From: VXYL01 sp964348085
GTDB lineage: Bacteria; Pseudomonadota; Gammaproteobacteria; Pseudomonadales; Azotimanducaceae
Assembly: GCA_964348085.1 (NCBI GenBank)
Contig: CAYGBI010000008.1
Coordinates: forward strand, 1-64,000
Length of the DNA stretch: 64,000 nt
Direction: 5' to 3'
This document shows positions 27,675-37,441 of the stretch, in pieces. The notes beneath the pieces are model-generated. The model had not been told where the DNA came from. It saw only the letters and a program-made list of their open reading frames with translations, and searched no databases. The position numbers were made by a program, and so were the translations under genes. Within the stretch, counting starts at the first letter, position 1. Each line of letters begins with the position of its first letter.

Positions 27675-30600
27675 CCGACCTCGACATCTACTTGCGGCGT
27701 TGCGGTAGACGCTTGGCTTGGCTCGCGCGTATGCGCATCGTCGCGCTCGGCCTCGCCACGCTGGCCGCACTCAGCCTCGCCGCGACCTTCGCCGTCAGTC
27801 ACTGGGTGCCGACCGAAAGTTGGATCGTCGCCGCGCGGGGAATGCTCTACGCGGTTCTTGCCGGGACGTTGCTGGCCTGTCTGTTCCGTCGCGTGAACAT
27901 CGCCGCCGCGGTGCGCCACGCCGAGCGCCGAATCGCGTCGTTCGGCGGCCGCTTGGACGCTTGGCACGACGCGCACCGACGCACGCCGACGCCGGCGCTC
28001 TTGCCGCAACTCGCCAAGGAGGTCTCCCGCTTAGCCGAGCGGCACCCGCCTACGCTTGCCGTTCGCCGCGGATCGTTCGCGCTGCCGATGGCGATGGCGC
28101 TGGTGGCGGCGGGACTTATGGCGTGGTCGTTCACGGTCGCGCCGCTTAGCTGGCGGCTGCCGGCGGAGCGGCTGTGGCTCGGCGAGTTGCTCGGCGACAC
28201 GCGCCCGAAGATCGTCGTCCAACCCGGCAACACGGTGACGCCGTCCGGCGTCGACGTACACATTCTCGCCCGAGCCCAAGGCTTCTCCGCCGACACCTTG
28301 CGCATCCACGCCTCATTCGGCGACTCCGGCCAATGGGAAGTCGCGGACATGCTGCCGTTGCCGGGCAGCGACGATCAAGAGTTCGTACTGGTCGCCGTCA
28401 CCGATCCGGTCAGCTACTACGTCAGCGCCGGCGAGGTCCGTACCGAGCGCTTTCGCATCGAAGTGGCCGACCTTCCCACGCTCGAAGGCGTGGATGTGAC
28501 ACTTGAGTTTCCGCCTTGGACGCACCTCGCCAGCCGTCATCAGAAACACGGCGACGTGGCCGGAGTAGCGGGCACGCAGGTGCGGGTGAAAGTCGCCGCC
28601 GATCGACCGCTCAAGAACGGCCGATTGATCGTCGACGACCAAGTCATCGCGCTGGACGCCCAAGGCACCGGCGCGTTCACCATCGACGCCGCTGGCGCTT
28701 GGCGCGTCGCGGTTGTGCATCAAGGCGAAACGGTCGCCTTGAGCGAGGATTTTCTAATCGACTTGGTCGACGACCAGCCGCCGGAGGTGACGTTCGCGTT
28801 TCCGGGCCGCGACCGCTCGGCCACCGCCATCGAAGAAGTGGCATTGCGCTTTCGCGCCGAGGACGACTTCGCCGTCGAGGCGCTCACGCTGCACTACGCG
28901 GTGAACGGCGGCGACTGGCGACAGACGCCCGGCGAAGCCCGGCAACCAGTTGCCGGCGACGAGGACGCGCCACGGCAAGCGATCGCCAAGCACCTGTTCG
29001 CGTTCGAGGGTCTTACCACCGACGATGGTCGCGCTTTGCGGCCCGGCGACGTGATGTCGGTCTACGCCGAAGCCGCGGACCACCGGCAAACGACCCGCAG
29101 CGCGTTGTACTTCGTGGATGTGCGCCCGTTCGACAAGCGCTACCGCGAGGCACAGGGCGGTGGCAGCGGGGGTGGCGGCGACGGCGGCTTGGAGTTGTCC
29201 GCACGACAACGGGATATCGTCGCCGCCACTTGGAACTTGATCCGTGAGCGCGACGCCGGCGACACGACCGACGCCGAGTTGCACGACCAGATGGACGTCG
29301 TCGCCATGCTGCAGGGCACGCTAGTGGACCAAGTCGAGACGCTCTTGGCCCGGGCCGAGGGGCGGCGGCTGTCGGAGAGCGACGAGGTAGAACCGTTCGT
29401 CGCCGAGCTCGGGCTCGCCGCCCCCGCGATGACGCTCGCCGCGGCAAGTTTGACGGACCATGACTTGCAGGCGGCCATCCCGTTCGAGCAGCAAGCCCTC
29501 CAACACTTGCTGGCGGCCGAAGCAAGCTTGCGGGACATCGACGTCTCGCTAACGCGGAACCTCGGCAGCGGCGACGCCGTGAGCCGGTCGTTGTCCGAAT
29601 TGGTGGACTTGGAATTGGACCCCGAACGCAACCGTTACGAGATGCCCCAAGCCCCCAGTTTCGGCCAGCAGAGCGCCGCCAACGACGACGAGTGGCGGCG
29701 GCTCACCGAACTCGCTAGGCGTCAAGAAGAGCTCGCACGTCGTCAGGAGCGCAGTGACCCGCAGTTGCCGGAGTCCCGCTGGCAGCTCGAACAACTGCAA
29801 CGCGAACTCGATGCGTTGCGGGAACGGCTGTCCGAGGGGAGCGCCGGCCAACCCGACCCCGGCAGCTATGCTCAAGACCAACCGTCCGGGCGCCAAGCCC
29901 CTGCCGGTGGTCAGGCAACACCAAGCGGAGCGAACGGCGGCACCCGCGCCGACTTGGGCGACTTCCTCACCGACATGGAACGCCTGCGCGATGCCATCGA
30001 TCGCTCCTTGGCGGAGAACCAAGCGGAACCAGACCTTCTGCGCGCCGGCGCCGCCGCGCTGCGCGAAGGCGCGGACCGTCTTCGCGCCGCAGACCAAGAC
30101 ACCCTCGCCGGCCAAGTGCGCGACGCGGAAGACCGCGCCAAGCGGCTGCTCGCGGACCAGCGGCGCACCGGCGAACGGTTGGCCGACTTGCAGGAGAGGA
30201 CGCTTGAAGCCGCGCGCAACGGACGCGACGCCAGCGTCTACGACTTCAGCCTGCAATCCGACGCCGCCATCAAGCGGCGCATGCAGGACGAATTGACCGA
30301 CATCGCCGCAGATCTCGCCGAGCTTCGGCAACCCTTGGCGGAAACCTCGCAAACCGCCGCCCGGCGACTCGAGCGCGCCCTCGCCGAGCTCGCCGACTCC
30401 CGCGTCGGCGAACGGCTGGCCGTCAGCGCGGAGTACTTGGAAGCCGGCCGACCGCTTTTCCTCGTCGGCCAAGAGGGCCAAATCGAAGACGCCCTCGAGC
30501 AGTTCGCCAACCGCCTCGGCGGCGTCGCCGAAGGACTCTTCGCCGCAAACGCCGCGGCCAACAACACCCCCGGCGTCGACGCCGTTCAGGCACTGCGACG

Positions 30601-30940
30601 CCGCCTACGACAAACCGGAGCGGATGGCGACGCTGGCGCGTTGAACGAGATCGCCGAAGCCGCCGAGCGACTCGCCGCCCAAGCACTGGAACCGAGCGAT
30701 TCGCCGGCGCTACGCGAACTGCGCGACCAGACCGCCGCCCGCTACCGCGCCCGAGGCGCCGCCGACGCCAACCGCGAACGGCTCTACCAAATGACATTGG
30801 CGCACTTGGATCAAATCGAAGTCGCCCTCGCAAGAGTGGAAGGCGCCGCCATCCGTGCCCAAGAACCCCGCGACGACGGCCACGACTCCGAAGCGGTAGC
30901 CACCTACTTTCGGCACTTGAGTTGCCAAGAGGAGTGTTGA
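27671..30940 (+). CDS. DUF4175 large membrane-anchored coiled-coil protein
   Basis: 1089 residues from an ATG overlapping the preceding stop; an upstream extension to 27455 is shadow. Two or three N-terminal membrane helices (about 27-47, 57-77, 140-160) are followed by a beta-rich extracytoplasmic part (SGVDVHILARAQG, VDVTLEFPPWTHL). A long Arg/Glu/Gln-rich helical region starts after about residue 490. This is the DUF4175 layout, and the family co-occurs with MoxR/DUF58/DUF4159 genes. It is the last and largest member of the cluster and may be the structural scaffold in the envelope. No enzymatic motif was seen. Confidence 0.82.
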   Translation: MTDLDIYLRRCGRRLAWLARMRIVALGLATLAALSLAATFAVSHWVPTESWIVAARGMLYAVLAGTLLACLFRRVNIAAAVRHAERRIASFGGRLDAWHDAHRRTPTPALLPQLAKEVSRLAERHPPTLAVRRGSFALPMAMALVAAGLMAWSFTVAPLSWRLPAERLWLGELLGDTRPKIVVQPGNTVTPSGVDVHILARAQGFSADTLRIHASFGDSGQWEVADMLPLPGSDDQEFVLVAVTDPVSYYVSAGEVRTERFRIEVADLPTLEGVDVTLEFPPWTHLASRHQKHGDVAGVAGTQVRVKVAADRPLKNGRLIVDDQVIALDAQGTGAFTIDAAGAWRVAVVHQGETVALSEDFLIDLVDDQPPEVTFAFPGRDRSATAIEEVALRFRAEDDFAVEALTLHYAVNGGDWRQTPGEARQPVAGDEDAPRQAIAKHLFAFEGLTTDDGRALRPGDVMSVYAEAADHRQTTRSALYFVDVRPFDKRYREAQGGGSGGGGDGGLELSARQRDIVAATWNLIRERDAGDTTDAELHDQMDVVAMLQGTLVDQVETLLARAEGRRLSESDEVEPFVAELGLAAPAMTLAAASLTDHDLQAAIPFEQQALQHLLAAEASLRDIDVSLTRNLGSGDAVSRSLSELVDLELDPERNRYEMPQAPSFGQQSAANDDEWRRLTELARRQEELARRQERSDPQLPESRWQLEQLQRELDALRERLSEGSAGQPDPGSYAQDQPSGRQAPAGGQATPSGANGGTRADLGDFLTDMERLRDAIDRSLAENQAEPDLLRAGAAALREGADRLRAADQDTLAGQVRDAEDRAKRLLADQRRTGERLADLQERTLEAARNGRDASVYDFSLQSDAAIKRRMQDELTDIAADLAELRQPLAETSQTAARRLERALAELADSRVGERLAVSAEYLEAGRPLFLVGQEGQIEDALEQFANRLGGVAEGLFAANAAANNTPGVDAVQALRRRLRQTGADGDAGALNEIAEAAERLAAQALEPSDSPALRELRDQTAARYRARGAADANRERLYQMTLAHLDQIEVALARVEGAAIRAQEPRDDGHDSEAVATYFRHLSCQEEC

Positions 30941-31047
30941 GAGGAAGCGGCATTGAACCAAGCGGTAGCCACTTAACGGATTCCAGCCGCTGGCTCGACA
31001 AGGATCGCGACATTGGCCGTGAAACGCCATTCAAGAACGAGTCGACC

Positions 31048-32298
31048 ATGCTTTTACGATACGGCGTCGCCAACTACCGATCGATCTGCGACTACCAAGA
31101 AGTCCTTCTAACGGCATCCAACCAGATCGCCCGCACTGGTCCTACGTTTGCAGTTCCAGTCGTCAGCGAGGCTGTCGTGCCCGTGGTGGTCATCTATGGC
31201 GCCAACGCGTCTGGCAAGTCCAATCTGATTAGCAGCATTGGCGAGATGCGGAAACATGTCGTTCGTTCGCATACCTCGCTCGATGCCGCGGGCGCTATTC
31301 CCCGGCAAGCGTTCGCACTTGATGCCACTAGGGCAGAAGTACCCACGCGCTTCGACTGCACGTTCGTTATAGACGACACGGGCGGTGACGAGCTCCCCGA
31401 GATGTACGAATACGGGTTTGAGTTCGTCGCTGCGGAGTATCGCAAGGAGTGGTTGCGCCGCACGGTTCGTCGGGCGCGAGTGGCGACGCAGACCCTTTTT
31501 GAGCGCGAGACCTCCCGCGGGAAAGTCACGGTTCGCCCCGGCGCCCGCTTGCGCGGCGAAAACAAAGTGATCGCCGGCCTCACCCGACCGAACAGCCTGT
31601 TCCTCTCGGCTGCCGCGCAAAACAACCACCCGCAGCTCACCAAAGTGCAGCGGACGTTCGCACAGCGTTGGACTTACGTTTCGGACGAACGAGCCCTCCC
31701 GGACGTGCAAGTTGCCGAACTGCTTACCGACTACCCCCACATGGACCAGTTCATCGATACGATTCGCCAAGCCGACTTGGGGATCGTCGGTACCGACTCC
31801 GAACACGAAGGAACGCCCGTTGAGGCATTGGAGGACCGGTTACTGCGTCCCAAGAGGTTTCGGCTCAGCCACTCGGGCAAGGACGGCAGCCACACGCTCG
31901 ACTATCACCATGAAAGCAGTGGCACACGCACCCTGACCGTTCTGCTCATACACGCTCTGAGAGCCCTGTCCTCAGGGTCGCTGCTGGTGATTGACGAGTT
32001 GGACGCGAGCTTGCACCCACACCTGACCAAGGCATTCGTGTCCTTGTTCAAGGGGCGCTCGAATCCACACGGCGCGCAGTTGATCTTCGCCACTCACGAC
32101 CCGTCTCTACTGCGGGACCATGGCCTGGAGTTGGATGAAGTCTGGGTCGCTGACAAGGGAGGAGACGGTGCTTCCCGATTCACCCCGTTGACGACGTATC
32201 GCCTCCGTTCTCGCGACGACCTCGAAAAAGCCTACACCCAAGGGCGGGTCGGTGGCGTACCCGTAAGCCCAGAGCTATCCGTAGACTTCGCGGGGTGA
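31048..32298 (+). CDS. AAA_15/OLD-like ATPase (RloA-type), stand-alone
   Basis: 416 residues from the ATG at 31048 (MLLRYGVANYRS), the typical N-terminus of RecF/OLD-like ATPases. Walker A YGANASGKSNL (50-60), signature-like SSGTRTL, Walker B SLLVIDELDASLHPHL and the switch His in IFATHDPSLL are all present. The family includes RloA/AbiL and retron Eco8 ATPases, which work in anti-phage defence with a second protein such as RloB. No RloB-like or TOPRIM gene adjoins it: the next gene is korB on the opposite strand. It ends without a visible nuclease domain. Either it acts with a partner elsewhere or it is a remnant of a two-gene module. Confidence 0.8.
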   Translation: MLLRYGVANYRSICDYQEVLLTASNQIARTGPTFAVPVVSEAVVPVVVIYGANASGKSNLISSIGEMRKHVVRSHTSLDAAGAIPRQAFALDATRAEVPTRFDCTFVIDDTGGDELPEMYEYGFEFVAAEYRKEWLRRTVRRARVATQTLFERETSRGKVTVRPGARLRGENKVIAGLTRPNSLFLSAAAQNNHPQLTKVQRTFAQRWTYVSDERALPDVQVAELLTDYPHMDQFIDTIRQADLGIVGTDSEHEGTPVEALEDRLLRPKRFRLSHSGKDGSHTLDYHHESSGTRTLTVLLIHALRALSSGSLLVIDELDASLHPHLTKAFVSLFKGRSNPHGAQLIFATHDPSLLRDHGLELDEVWVADKGGDGASRFTPLTTYRLRSRDDLEKAYTQGRVGGVPVSPELSVDFAG

Positions 32299-32375
32299 GG
32301 TGGCTACATCAAGGATAGGCCCACGTCTGTGGAGTTCTTCGCCCACCACCGACGCGGTGTCCTCGCCAGCTCGTC

Positions 32376-32392
32376 GCTTCGAGCGTCGAAGC
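32376..32392. terminator. Possible bidirectional hairpin between convergent genes
   Basis: A perfect 7-bp inverted repeat (GCTTCGA-GCG-TCGAAGC) in the 147-base gap between the ATPase (plus) and korB (minus). There is no T-tract, so intrinsic termination is only a possibility. Confidence 0.3.
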
Positions 32393-32445
32393 CACTAGAT
32401 AAGCACCGCACCCTCGCACGGGCTTCACACGGGCCGTCGCCCGCC

Positions 32446-33501
32446 CTAGCGCAGCGACGCGTTAACCCGCTCCAGCGCCTCCGTCCCCGGGCACAGCACC
32501 GACTCGTCGAGCGCGTTTAGCGGGGTCGTCGGCGTGCCGAGGACGTCGTGGCAGTCGCTGGCGTTCGGGTCCACATAGAGCAGGCCGGTGACCACTTCGC
32601 CAGCCTCCGCTGCGCGTTGCACATGGGTCAGGGCTTGCACCCGGTCGTGGGGGTCGTAGCTTTCTTCGAGTTTGCGCAGGCGGAGGGTGGCGCCGTCGGG
32701 CATGGCCACATCCTGCACGGTGCCGGGGTCGTAGTCCGCCGTGATCTCCTCACCGGAGACGATGAAGTCCGCGTCCACCAAGTTGCCGGAGTGCCCGCGC
32801 ACATAGTCGTAGCTCTTGGTGGAGCCGTTGTGATTGTTGAAGGCGACGCAGGGCGAGATGACGTCGATGAAGGCGAAGCCGGTGTGCTTGAGGCCGGCCT
32901 GGATCAACGGCACGAGCTGGCGCTTGTCGCCGGAGAAGCTACGGGCCACGAAGCTGGCGCCGATTTGCAGCGCCATGGAGACCAAGTCGATGGGTTCGTA
33001 GAGGTTGGGCACACCCTTCTTGCTGGTCGAACCCTTGTCGTTGGTGGCCGAAAACTGGCCCTTGGTGAGACCGTAGGTGCCGTTGTTGTCGACGATATAG
33101 AGCATGTTGATGCGACGGCGGACGATGTGCGCGAACTGCCCGATGCCGATGGAGGCGCTGTCGCCGTCCCCCGAGACGCCCACGCAATAGAGTTCCCGGT
33201 TGGCGAGATTGGCACCCGTCGCGACCGATGGCATGCGGCCATGCACCGAGTTGAAGCCGTGCGAATTGCCTAGGAAATAACTCGGCGTCTTCGACGAGCA
33301 ACCGATGCCGGAGACCTTGGCGAACTTGTGCGGCGGCAGCGAGAGCTCCGCGCATGCCTGCACGACAGCGGCGGATACGGAGTCGTGCCCGCAGCCGGCG
33401 CACAGCGTGGAAACGGAGCCTTCGTAGTCCCGGCGCGTCAGCCCGAGATCATTGACCGTCAGCAGCGGATGATGGACTTTCGGTTTGGCGACGAATGTCA
33501 C
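32446..33501 (-). CDS. korB: 2-oxoacid:ferredoxin oxidoreductase, beta subunit
   Basis: 351 residues. Thiamine-diphosphate motif GVSGDGDSASIG...NNGTYG is clear, with the CAGCGHDSV Cys cluster near the N-terminus and CSSKTPSYF after it. It forms the catalytic ThDP half of an enzyme that oxidatively decarboxylates a 2-oxoacid, probably 2-oxoglutarate, to an acyl-CoA with reduction of ferredoxin. The ATG overlaps the korA stop (ATGA), so the subunits are translationally coupled. Indolepyruvate or pyruvate as substrate cannot be excluded. Confidence 0.9.
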   Translation of the reverse strand: MTFVAKPKVHHPLLTVNDLGLTRRDYEGSVSTLCAGCGHDSVSAAVVQACAELSLPPHKFAKVSGIGCSSKTPSYFLGNSHGFNSVHGRMPSVATGANLANRELYCVGVSGDGDSASIGIGQFAHIVRRRINMLYIVDNNGTYGLTKGQFSATNDKGSTSKKGVPNLYEPIDLVSMALQIGASFVARSFSGDKRQLVPLIQAGLKHTGFAFIDVISPCVAFNNHNGSTKSYDYVRGHSGNLVDADFIVSGEEITADYDPGTVQDVAMPDGATLRLRKLEESYDPHDRVQALTHVQRAAEAGEVVTGLLYVDPNASDCHDVLGTPTTPLNALDESVLCPGTEALERVNASLR

Positions 33502-35351
33502 GAGCGGACCTCCCGCAGGCGCGGCAAGCGATTGGCGTCGTAGTAATCCCGCACCTGCTCTTGAATGGTGTCGGCGGATATGGAGAACCCGCCGTAGTAG
33601 AGCACCGATTCGATGCGCGCGGGATCGATGCCGAGGTCGTTGACCAACAACGTTTTCATTTGCGCGTCACGGTTCTGCTCGGCCAAGAAAACGATGTCGT
33701 GGCGTTCGATGAAGGTGCGCACCTCCTCTGCGAACGGGAAGCTACGGATACGCATGGTGTCGAGATCGACGCCTTCCTCGGCGAGCCGATCCAGCGCTTC
33801 TGGAATGGGCAGCGCCGTGGTGCCGTAGTAGATGATCCCGGCGCGTCGTCCGCGATCGTTGATCTCCGGCTTCGGCACCAGCGAGCGGGCGGTCTCCCAC
33901 TTCAGCACCAAGCGATCCATGTTGGCGACGTAGGCGTCCGGGTGCTCCGTGTAAGCGGCGAACTCGTCGCGCGACGTCCCGCGGGTGAAGAACGCGCCCT
34001 TGTCCGGGTGAGCGCCGGGCAAGGTGCGGTAGCCGATGCCGTCCCCGTCCACATCCATGTACCGGCCGAAGGTCTCGATACGCTCCAAATCCTCCGCGTC
34101 GAGCACCTTGCCGCGGTCGTAGCGGCGCCCGTCCTCCCATGTGAACGGAACGGACAGGTTGTCGTTCATGCCGAGTTCCAAATCCGAGAGCACGATGACG
34201 GGCGTTTGCAGCCGATCCGCCAAATCCAATGCGTCCGCGGCGAACTCGAAGCACTCCTTGGGCGTCGAGGGGAACAGCAACGGGTGCCGAGTGTCGCCGT
34301 GGGAAGCGTAAGCCGAGGCCAAAAGGTCGCCCTGTTGCGTGCGCGTCGGCATGCCCGTGGACGGACCCGCACGCTGGATATCCCACAACACGGCGGGGAT
34401 CTCCGCGAAATAGGCTAGGCCCAGGAACTCGGTCATCAGCGATACGCCCGGACCGCTGGTGGCGGTGAACGCCCGGGCGCCATTCCAGCCGGCGCCGATG
34501 ACGATGCCCATGGCGGCGAGTTCGTCTTCGGCCTGCACGATGGCGAAGTTGCGCTCGCCGTCCTCGCCAACGCGCAATTGATTGCAGTATTTCTCAAACG
34601 CTTCCGCCAACGACGTGGAAGGCGTGATGGGATACCAAGCGCATACCGTCGCGCCGCCGTAGATCGCGCCGAGCGCGGCTGCGGTATTGCCGTCGACCAT
34701 GATCTTGTCGGCCGCCGCTTCGGAATAGCGCACTTGGATGGGCAGCGGACAATCGAGGTAGTTGAACGCGTAGTTGCGGCCGATTTCCAAGGCGTGGATG
34801 TTGGGGGCGATCAGGTCGTCCTTGCCCCTGTATTGCGCGGAGACCATGCCGGTGATGACCTCGAAATCGATGCTGATCAGCGCCGACAAGGCACCGAGAT
34901 AGACGATGTTCTTGAACAGCGCCCGATGCTTCGGATTGGGAAACTCCGGCAACACCAACTGCGAGATGGGCACGCCGACGTAGTGGATGTCCGCTCGGCG
35001 CAATCGGGGCGGCAGCTCTTTCGAGTTGTCGTATACGAGATAACCGCCGGGGACGATCGATTCGATATCCTCGGCGAAGGTCTCGGCGTTCATCGCCACC
35101 ATGATGTCCACGCCTTCGCGCCGTCCGGCGTAGCCCTGCTCCGAAACGCGCACTTCGAACCAAGTGGGCAAGCCTTCGATATTGGACGGGAAGATATTGC
35201 GCGTCGCCACCGGAATGCCCATGCGGAACAGCGCCTTGGCGAACATGCCGTTGGCGGACGCCGAACCGGAGCCGTTGACGTTGGCGAAACGGATGACGAA
35301 ATCGTTGTAACTGCGAGTCGCCGCTTCCCGGTCGATGCGTTCCACGGTCAC
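33498..35351 (-). CDS. korA: 2-oxoacid:ferredoxin oxidoreductase, fused gamma-alpha subunit
   Basis: 617 residues from a GTG at 35351 that overlaps the stop of the upstream flavoprotein (GTGA); the frame extends to 35432 but that is shadow. Residues 1 to about 190 are the gamma domain (NVNGSGSASANGMFAKAL, MVAMNAETFAEDIE). The rest is the alpha subunit, with WYPITPSTSLAEAFE, EDELAAMGIVIGAGWNGARAFTATSGPG-type core (TATSGPGVSLM) and the LSDLELGMN motif. The gamma-alpha fusion is the form usual in aerobic bacteria. It sits second in a three-gene operon. Confidence 0.9.
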   Translation of the reverse strand: MTVERIDREAATRSYNDFVIRFANVNGSGSASANGMFAKALFRMGIPVATRNIFPSNIEGLPTWFEVRVSEQGYAGRREGVDIMVAMNAETFAEDIESIVPGGYLVYDNSKELPPRLRRADIHYVGVPISQLVLPEFPNPKHRALFKNIVYLGALSALISIDFEVITGMVSAQYRGKDDLIAPNIHALEIGRNYAFNYLDCPLPIQVRYSEAAADKIMVDGNTAAALGAIYGGATVCAWYPITPSTSLAEAFEKYCNQLRVGEDGERNFAIVQAEDELAAMGIVIGAGWNGARAFTATSGPGVSLMTEFLGLAYFAEIPAVLWDIQRAGPSTGMPTRTQQGDLLASAYASHGDTRHPLLFPSTPKECFEFAADALDLADRLQTPVIVLSDLELGMNDNLSVPFTWEDGRRYDRGKVLDAEDLERIETFGRYMDVDGDGIGYRTLPGAHPDKGAFFTRGTSRDEFAAYTEHPDAYVANMDRLVLKWETARSLVPKPEINDRGRRAGIIYYGTTALPIPEALDRLAEEGVDLDTMRIRSFPFAEEVRTFIERHDIVFLAEQNRDAQMKTLLVNDLGIDPARIESVLYYGGFSISADTIQEQVRDYYDANRLPRLREVRS

Positions 35352-37135
35352 TGCGCATAACTCCCGAGCTGCGGGATGTGGATGACGGATTTCTGCATAT
35401 CCCAAGCGTTGGTCGGACAGCGCTCGGCGCACAGACCGCAGTGCAGGCAGACATCCTCGTCCTTGACCATGACGCGCCCGGTGCTGGCGAGATTCTCGGA
35501 GACGTAGAGATCCTGCTCTTGATTGTCCGCCGGCGCCATGAGCTTGCCCCGCAACTCCGCCTCCTCGGCGTTATCGGTAAAGGTGATGCAATCCATGGGG
35601 CAGATGTCCACGCAGGCGTCGCATTCGATGCACAGGTTCTCGGTGAACACCGTTTGCACATCGCAGTTCAAGCAGCGCTGCGCCTCCTTGAGGCCGAGCC
35701 GTGCATCGAAGCCGAGTTCGACTTCGATCTTGATGTTATCGAGCGCTTTGCGCTTGTTGGCGTGGGGCACGATGAACCGTTTGGAAGCGTCGTGCTCGGC
35801 GTCGTAGCTCCACTGATGCACGCCCATCTTCTGACTGATGAGGTTGACGCCTTCGGGCGGACGGTCCTTTTTCAAGTCCTTGCCTTGGCAGAGCAAGTGA
35901 ATGGAGATCGCCGCTTTGTGCGCGTGGGCGGAAGCCCAGATGATGTTCTCCGGGCCGAACGCCGAATCGCCGCCGAAAAACACTTTCGGATGCGTGGATT
36001 GCAGCGTGTCTTCGTCGAGCACCGGGCAATCCCACTTGTCGAACTTCAAGCCGATGTCGCGCTCGATCCACGGGCAGTGGTTCTCTTGGCCAATGGCCAT
36101 CAATACGTGGTCGCACTCCATGTACACGTCCGGCTCGCCGCTCGGGACGTAGCGCAGCCGGCCGCTGCCATTGTCCACCGGCTTGACGCACTCGAAGACG
36201 ATGCCCTTGAGCTTGCCGTTTTCGTGAATGAACTCCTTGGGCGGCCGGTTGTTGACGATGGGGATGCCCTCGCTCATGGCATCCTCCTTCTCCCACTCCG
36301 ACGCTTTCATCACCTCGAACGCCGAGCGCACCACCACGGTGACGCTGTCCGCGCCCAAGCGCTTGGACGTGCGGCAGCAATCCATGGCGGTGTTGCCGCC
36401 ACCCATGACGATCACCTTGCCGGAGATGGAATGGGTGTGACCGAAGGCGACGCTGCCGAGCCAGTCGATGCCGATGGAGATGTGTTCGTCCACTTCCCTG
36501 CGCCCGGGCAGGTCCAAATCCCTACCGCGCGGGGCGCCGGTGCCGACGAAGTAGGCGTCGTAATCCAACTCGAGCATTTCCTTCATGCTCGTGATCTCGT
36601 GGCCATAGTGGGCGTTGACGCCCATGTCCACGATCAAGTCCACTTCTTCTTCGAGTACGTCCGCTGGCAGGCGGAAGGCGGGAATCTGACTGCGCATCAT
36701 GCCGCCGCCGGCCGGGTCTCGGTCGAACATGTCGATCTCATAGCCGAAGGGCAGCAAGTCCCGCGCCACCGCCAAAGACGCCGGTCCCGCACCCATCAAG
36801 CAGATGCGCTTGCCGTTCTTTCGCTTCGGCACGTGCGGCATGAAGGCGGAGATGTCGCCTTTGTGATCCGCCGCGACGCGCTTCAAACGGCAAATGGCGA
36901 CGGGTTTCTCTTCCGTTCGCACCCGCCGGCAAGCCGGTTCGCAAGGCCGGTCGCAGGTGCGCCCCAAAATGCCTGGGAAGACGTTGGAGTCCCAGTTCAG
37001 CATGTACGCTTCGGTGTAGCGTTCCTCGGCGATGAGGCGGATGTAGTCCGGCACGGGCGTGTGGGCGGGGCAGGCCCACTGACAATCCACCACTTTGTGG
37101 AAGTAGTTCGGGTCGGCGATGTTGGTGGCTTTCAT
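35348..37135 (-). CDS. GltD-like FAD oxidoreductase with C-terminal 2[4Fe-4S] ferredoxin domain
   Basis: 595 residues from the ATG at 37135 (MKATNIADPN); the frame reaches back to 37321 without resembling the family. The N-terminal Cys cluster (VDCQWACPAH, then GRTCDRPCEPACRR) and two dinucleotide-binding folds (LMGAGPASLAVA; VMGGGNTAMDC) match glutamate-synthase small-subunit-type flavoproteins. The C-terminus has two ferredoxin motifs: CIECDACVDICPMDC and CLHCGLCAERCP. It most likely passes electrons between NAD(P)H and the ferredoxin used by KorAB, as first gene of the operon. It is not a glutamate synthase subunit, because no large subunit is nearby. Confidence 0.88.
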   Translation of the reverse strand: MKATNIADPNYFHKVVDCQWACPAHTPVPDYIRLIAEERYTEAYMLNWDSNVFPGILGRTCDRPCEPACRRVRTEEKPVAICRLKRVAADHKGDISAFMPHVPKRKNGKRICLMGAGPASLAVARDLLPFGYEIDMFDRDPAGGGMMRSQIPAFRLPADVLEEEVDLIVDMGVNAHYGHEITSMKEMLELDYDAYFVGTGAPRGRDLDLPGRREVDEHISIGIDWLGSVAFGHTHSISGKVIVMGGGNTAMDCCRTSKRLGADSVTVVVRSAFEVMKASEWEKEDAMSEGIPIVNNRPPKEFIHENGKLKGIVFECVKPVDNGSGRLRYVPSGEPDVYMECDHVLMAIGQENHCPWIERDIGLKFDKWDCPVLDEDTLQSTHPKVFFGGDSAFGPENIIWASAHAHKAAISIHLLCQGKDLKKDRPPEGVNLISQKMGVHQWSYDAEHDASKRFIVPHANKRKALDNIKIEVELGFDARLGLKEAQRCLNCDVQTVFTENLCIECDACVDICPMDCITFTDNAEEAELRGKLMAPADNQEQDLYVSENLASTGRVMVKDEDVCLHCGLCAERCPTNAWDMQKSVIHIPQLGSYAQ

Positions 37136-37441
37136 GCGGTGTGATCCGGCGCTTGCGTTGGCGCCAAGGCGGCGACCTCTTGGTTCATCGGTTCCCCCGA
37201 ATGCCGCGAATGTCGGCGGGCAATCCGTTGCGGCATAAGTCGAGCATTCTACGGGTGGCGGGGGTTGCCGTGCAATACGAGCGCAGGCCAACTCGCGCCT
37301 AGTCTTGCCACCCGTGGCCAATGCACTGGGCCACTGCCGCCCGCCACGCCGCGGCGACTGTTCGCGTTCAGAGCCTTAAGCGACTATGTGGGCGTGTGGG
37401 CGTATGTGCGCGACGCAGTCGTCGTGCGGCCGTAGCGGCCC
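37136..37441. other. Intergenic region upstream of the korAB operon
   Basis: Holds the promoter candidate at 37246-37275 and, at 37428-37440, a short GC palindrome (GGCCG-TAG-CGGCC) just past the stop of the next minus-strand gene. No coding sequence is apparent. Confidence 0.5.
37246..37275 (-). promoter_or_regulatory. Sigma70-like promoter for the flavoprotein-korAB operon
   Basis: Read on the minus strand: TTGCAC (37275-37270), 18-base spacer, TAGAAT (37251-37246). The start codon lies about 110 bases downstream. Confidence 0.45.
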
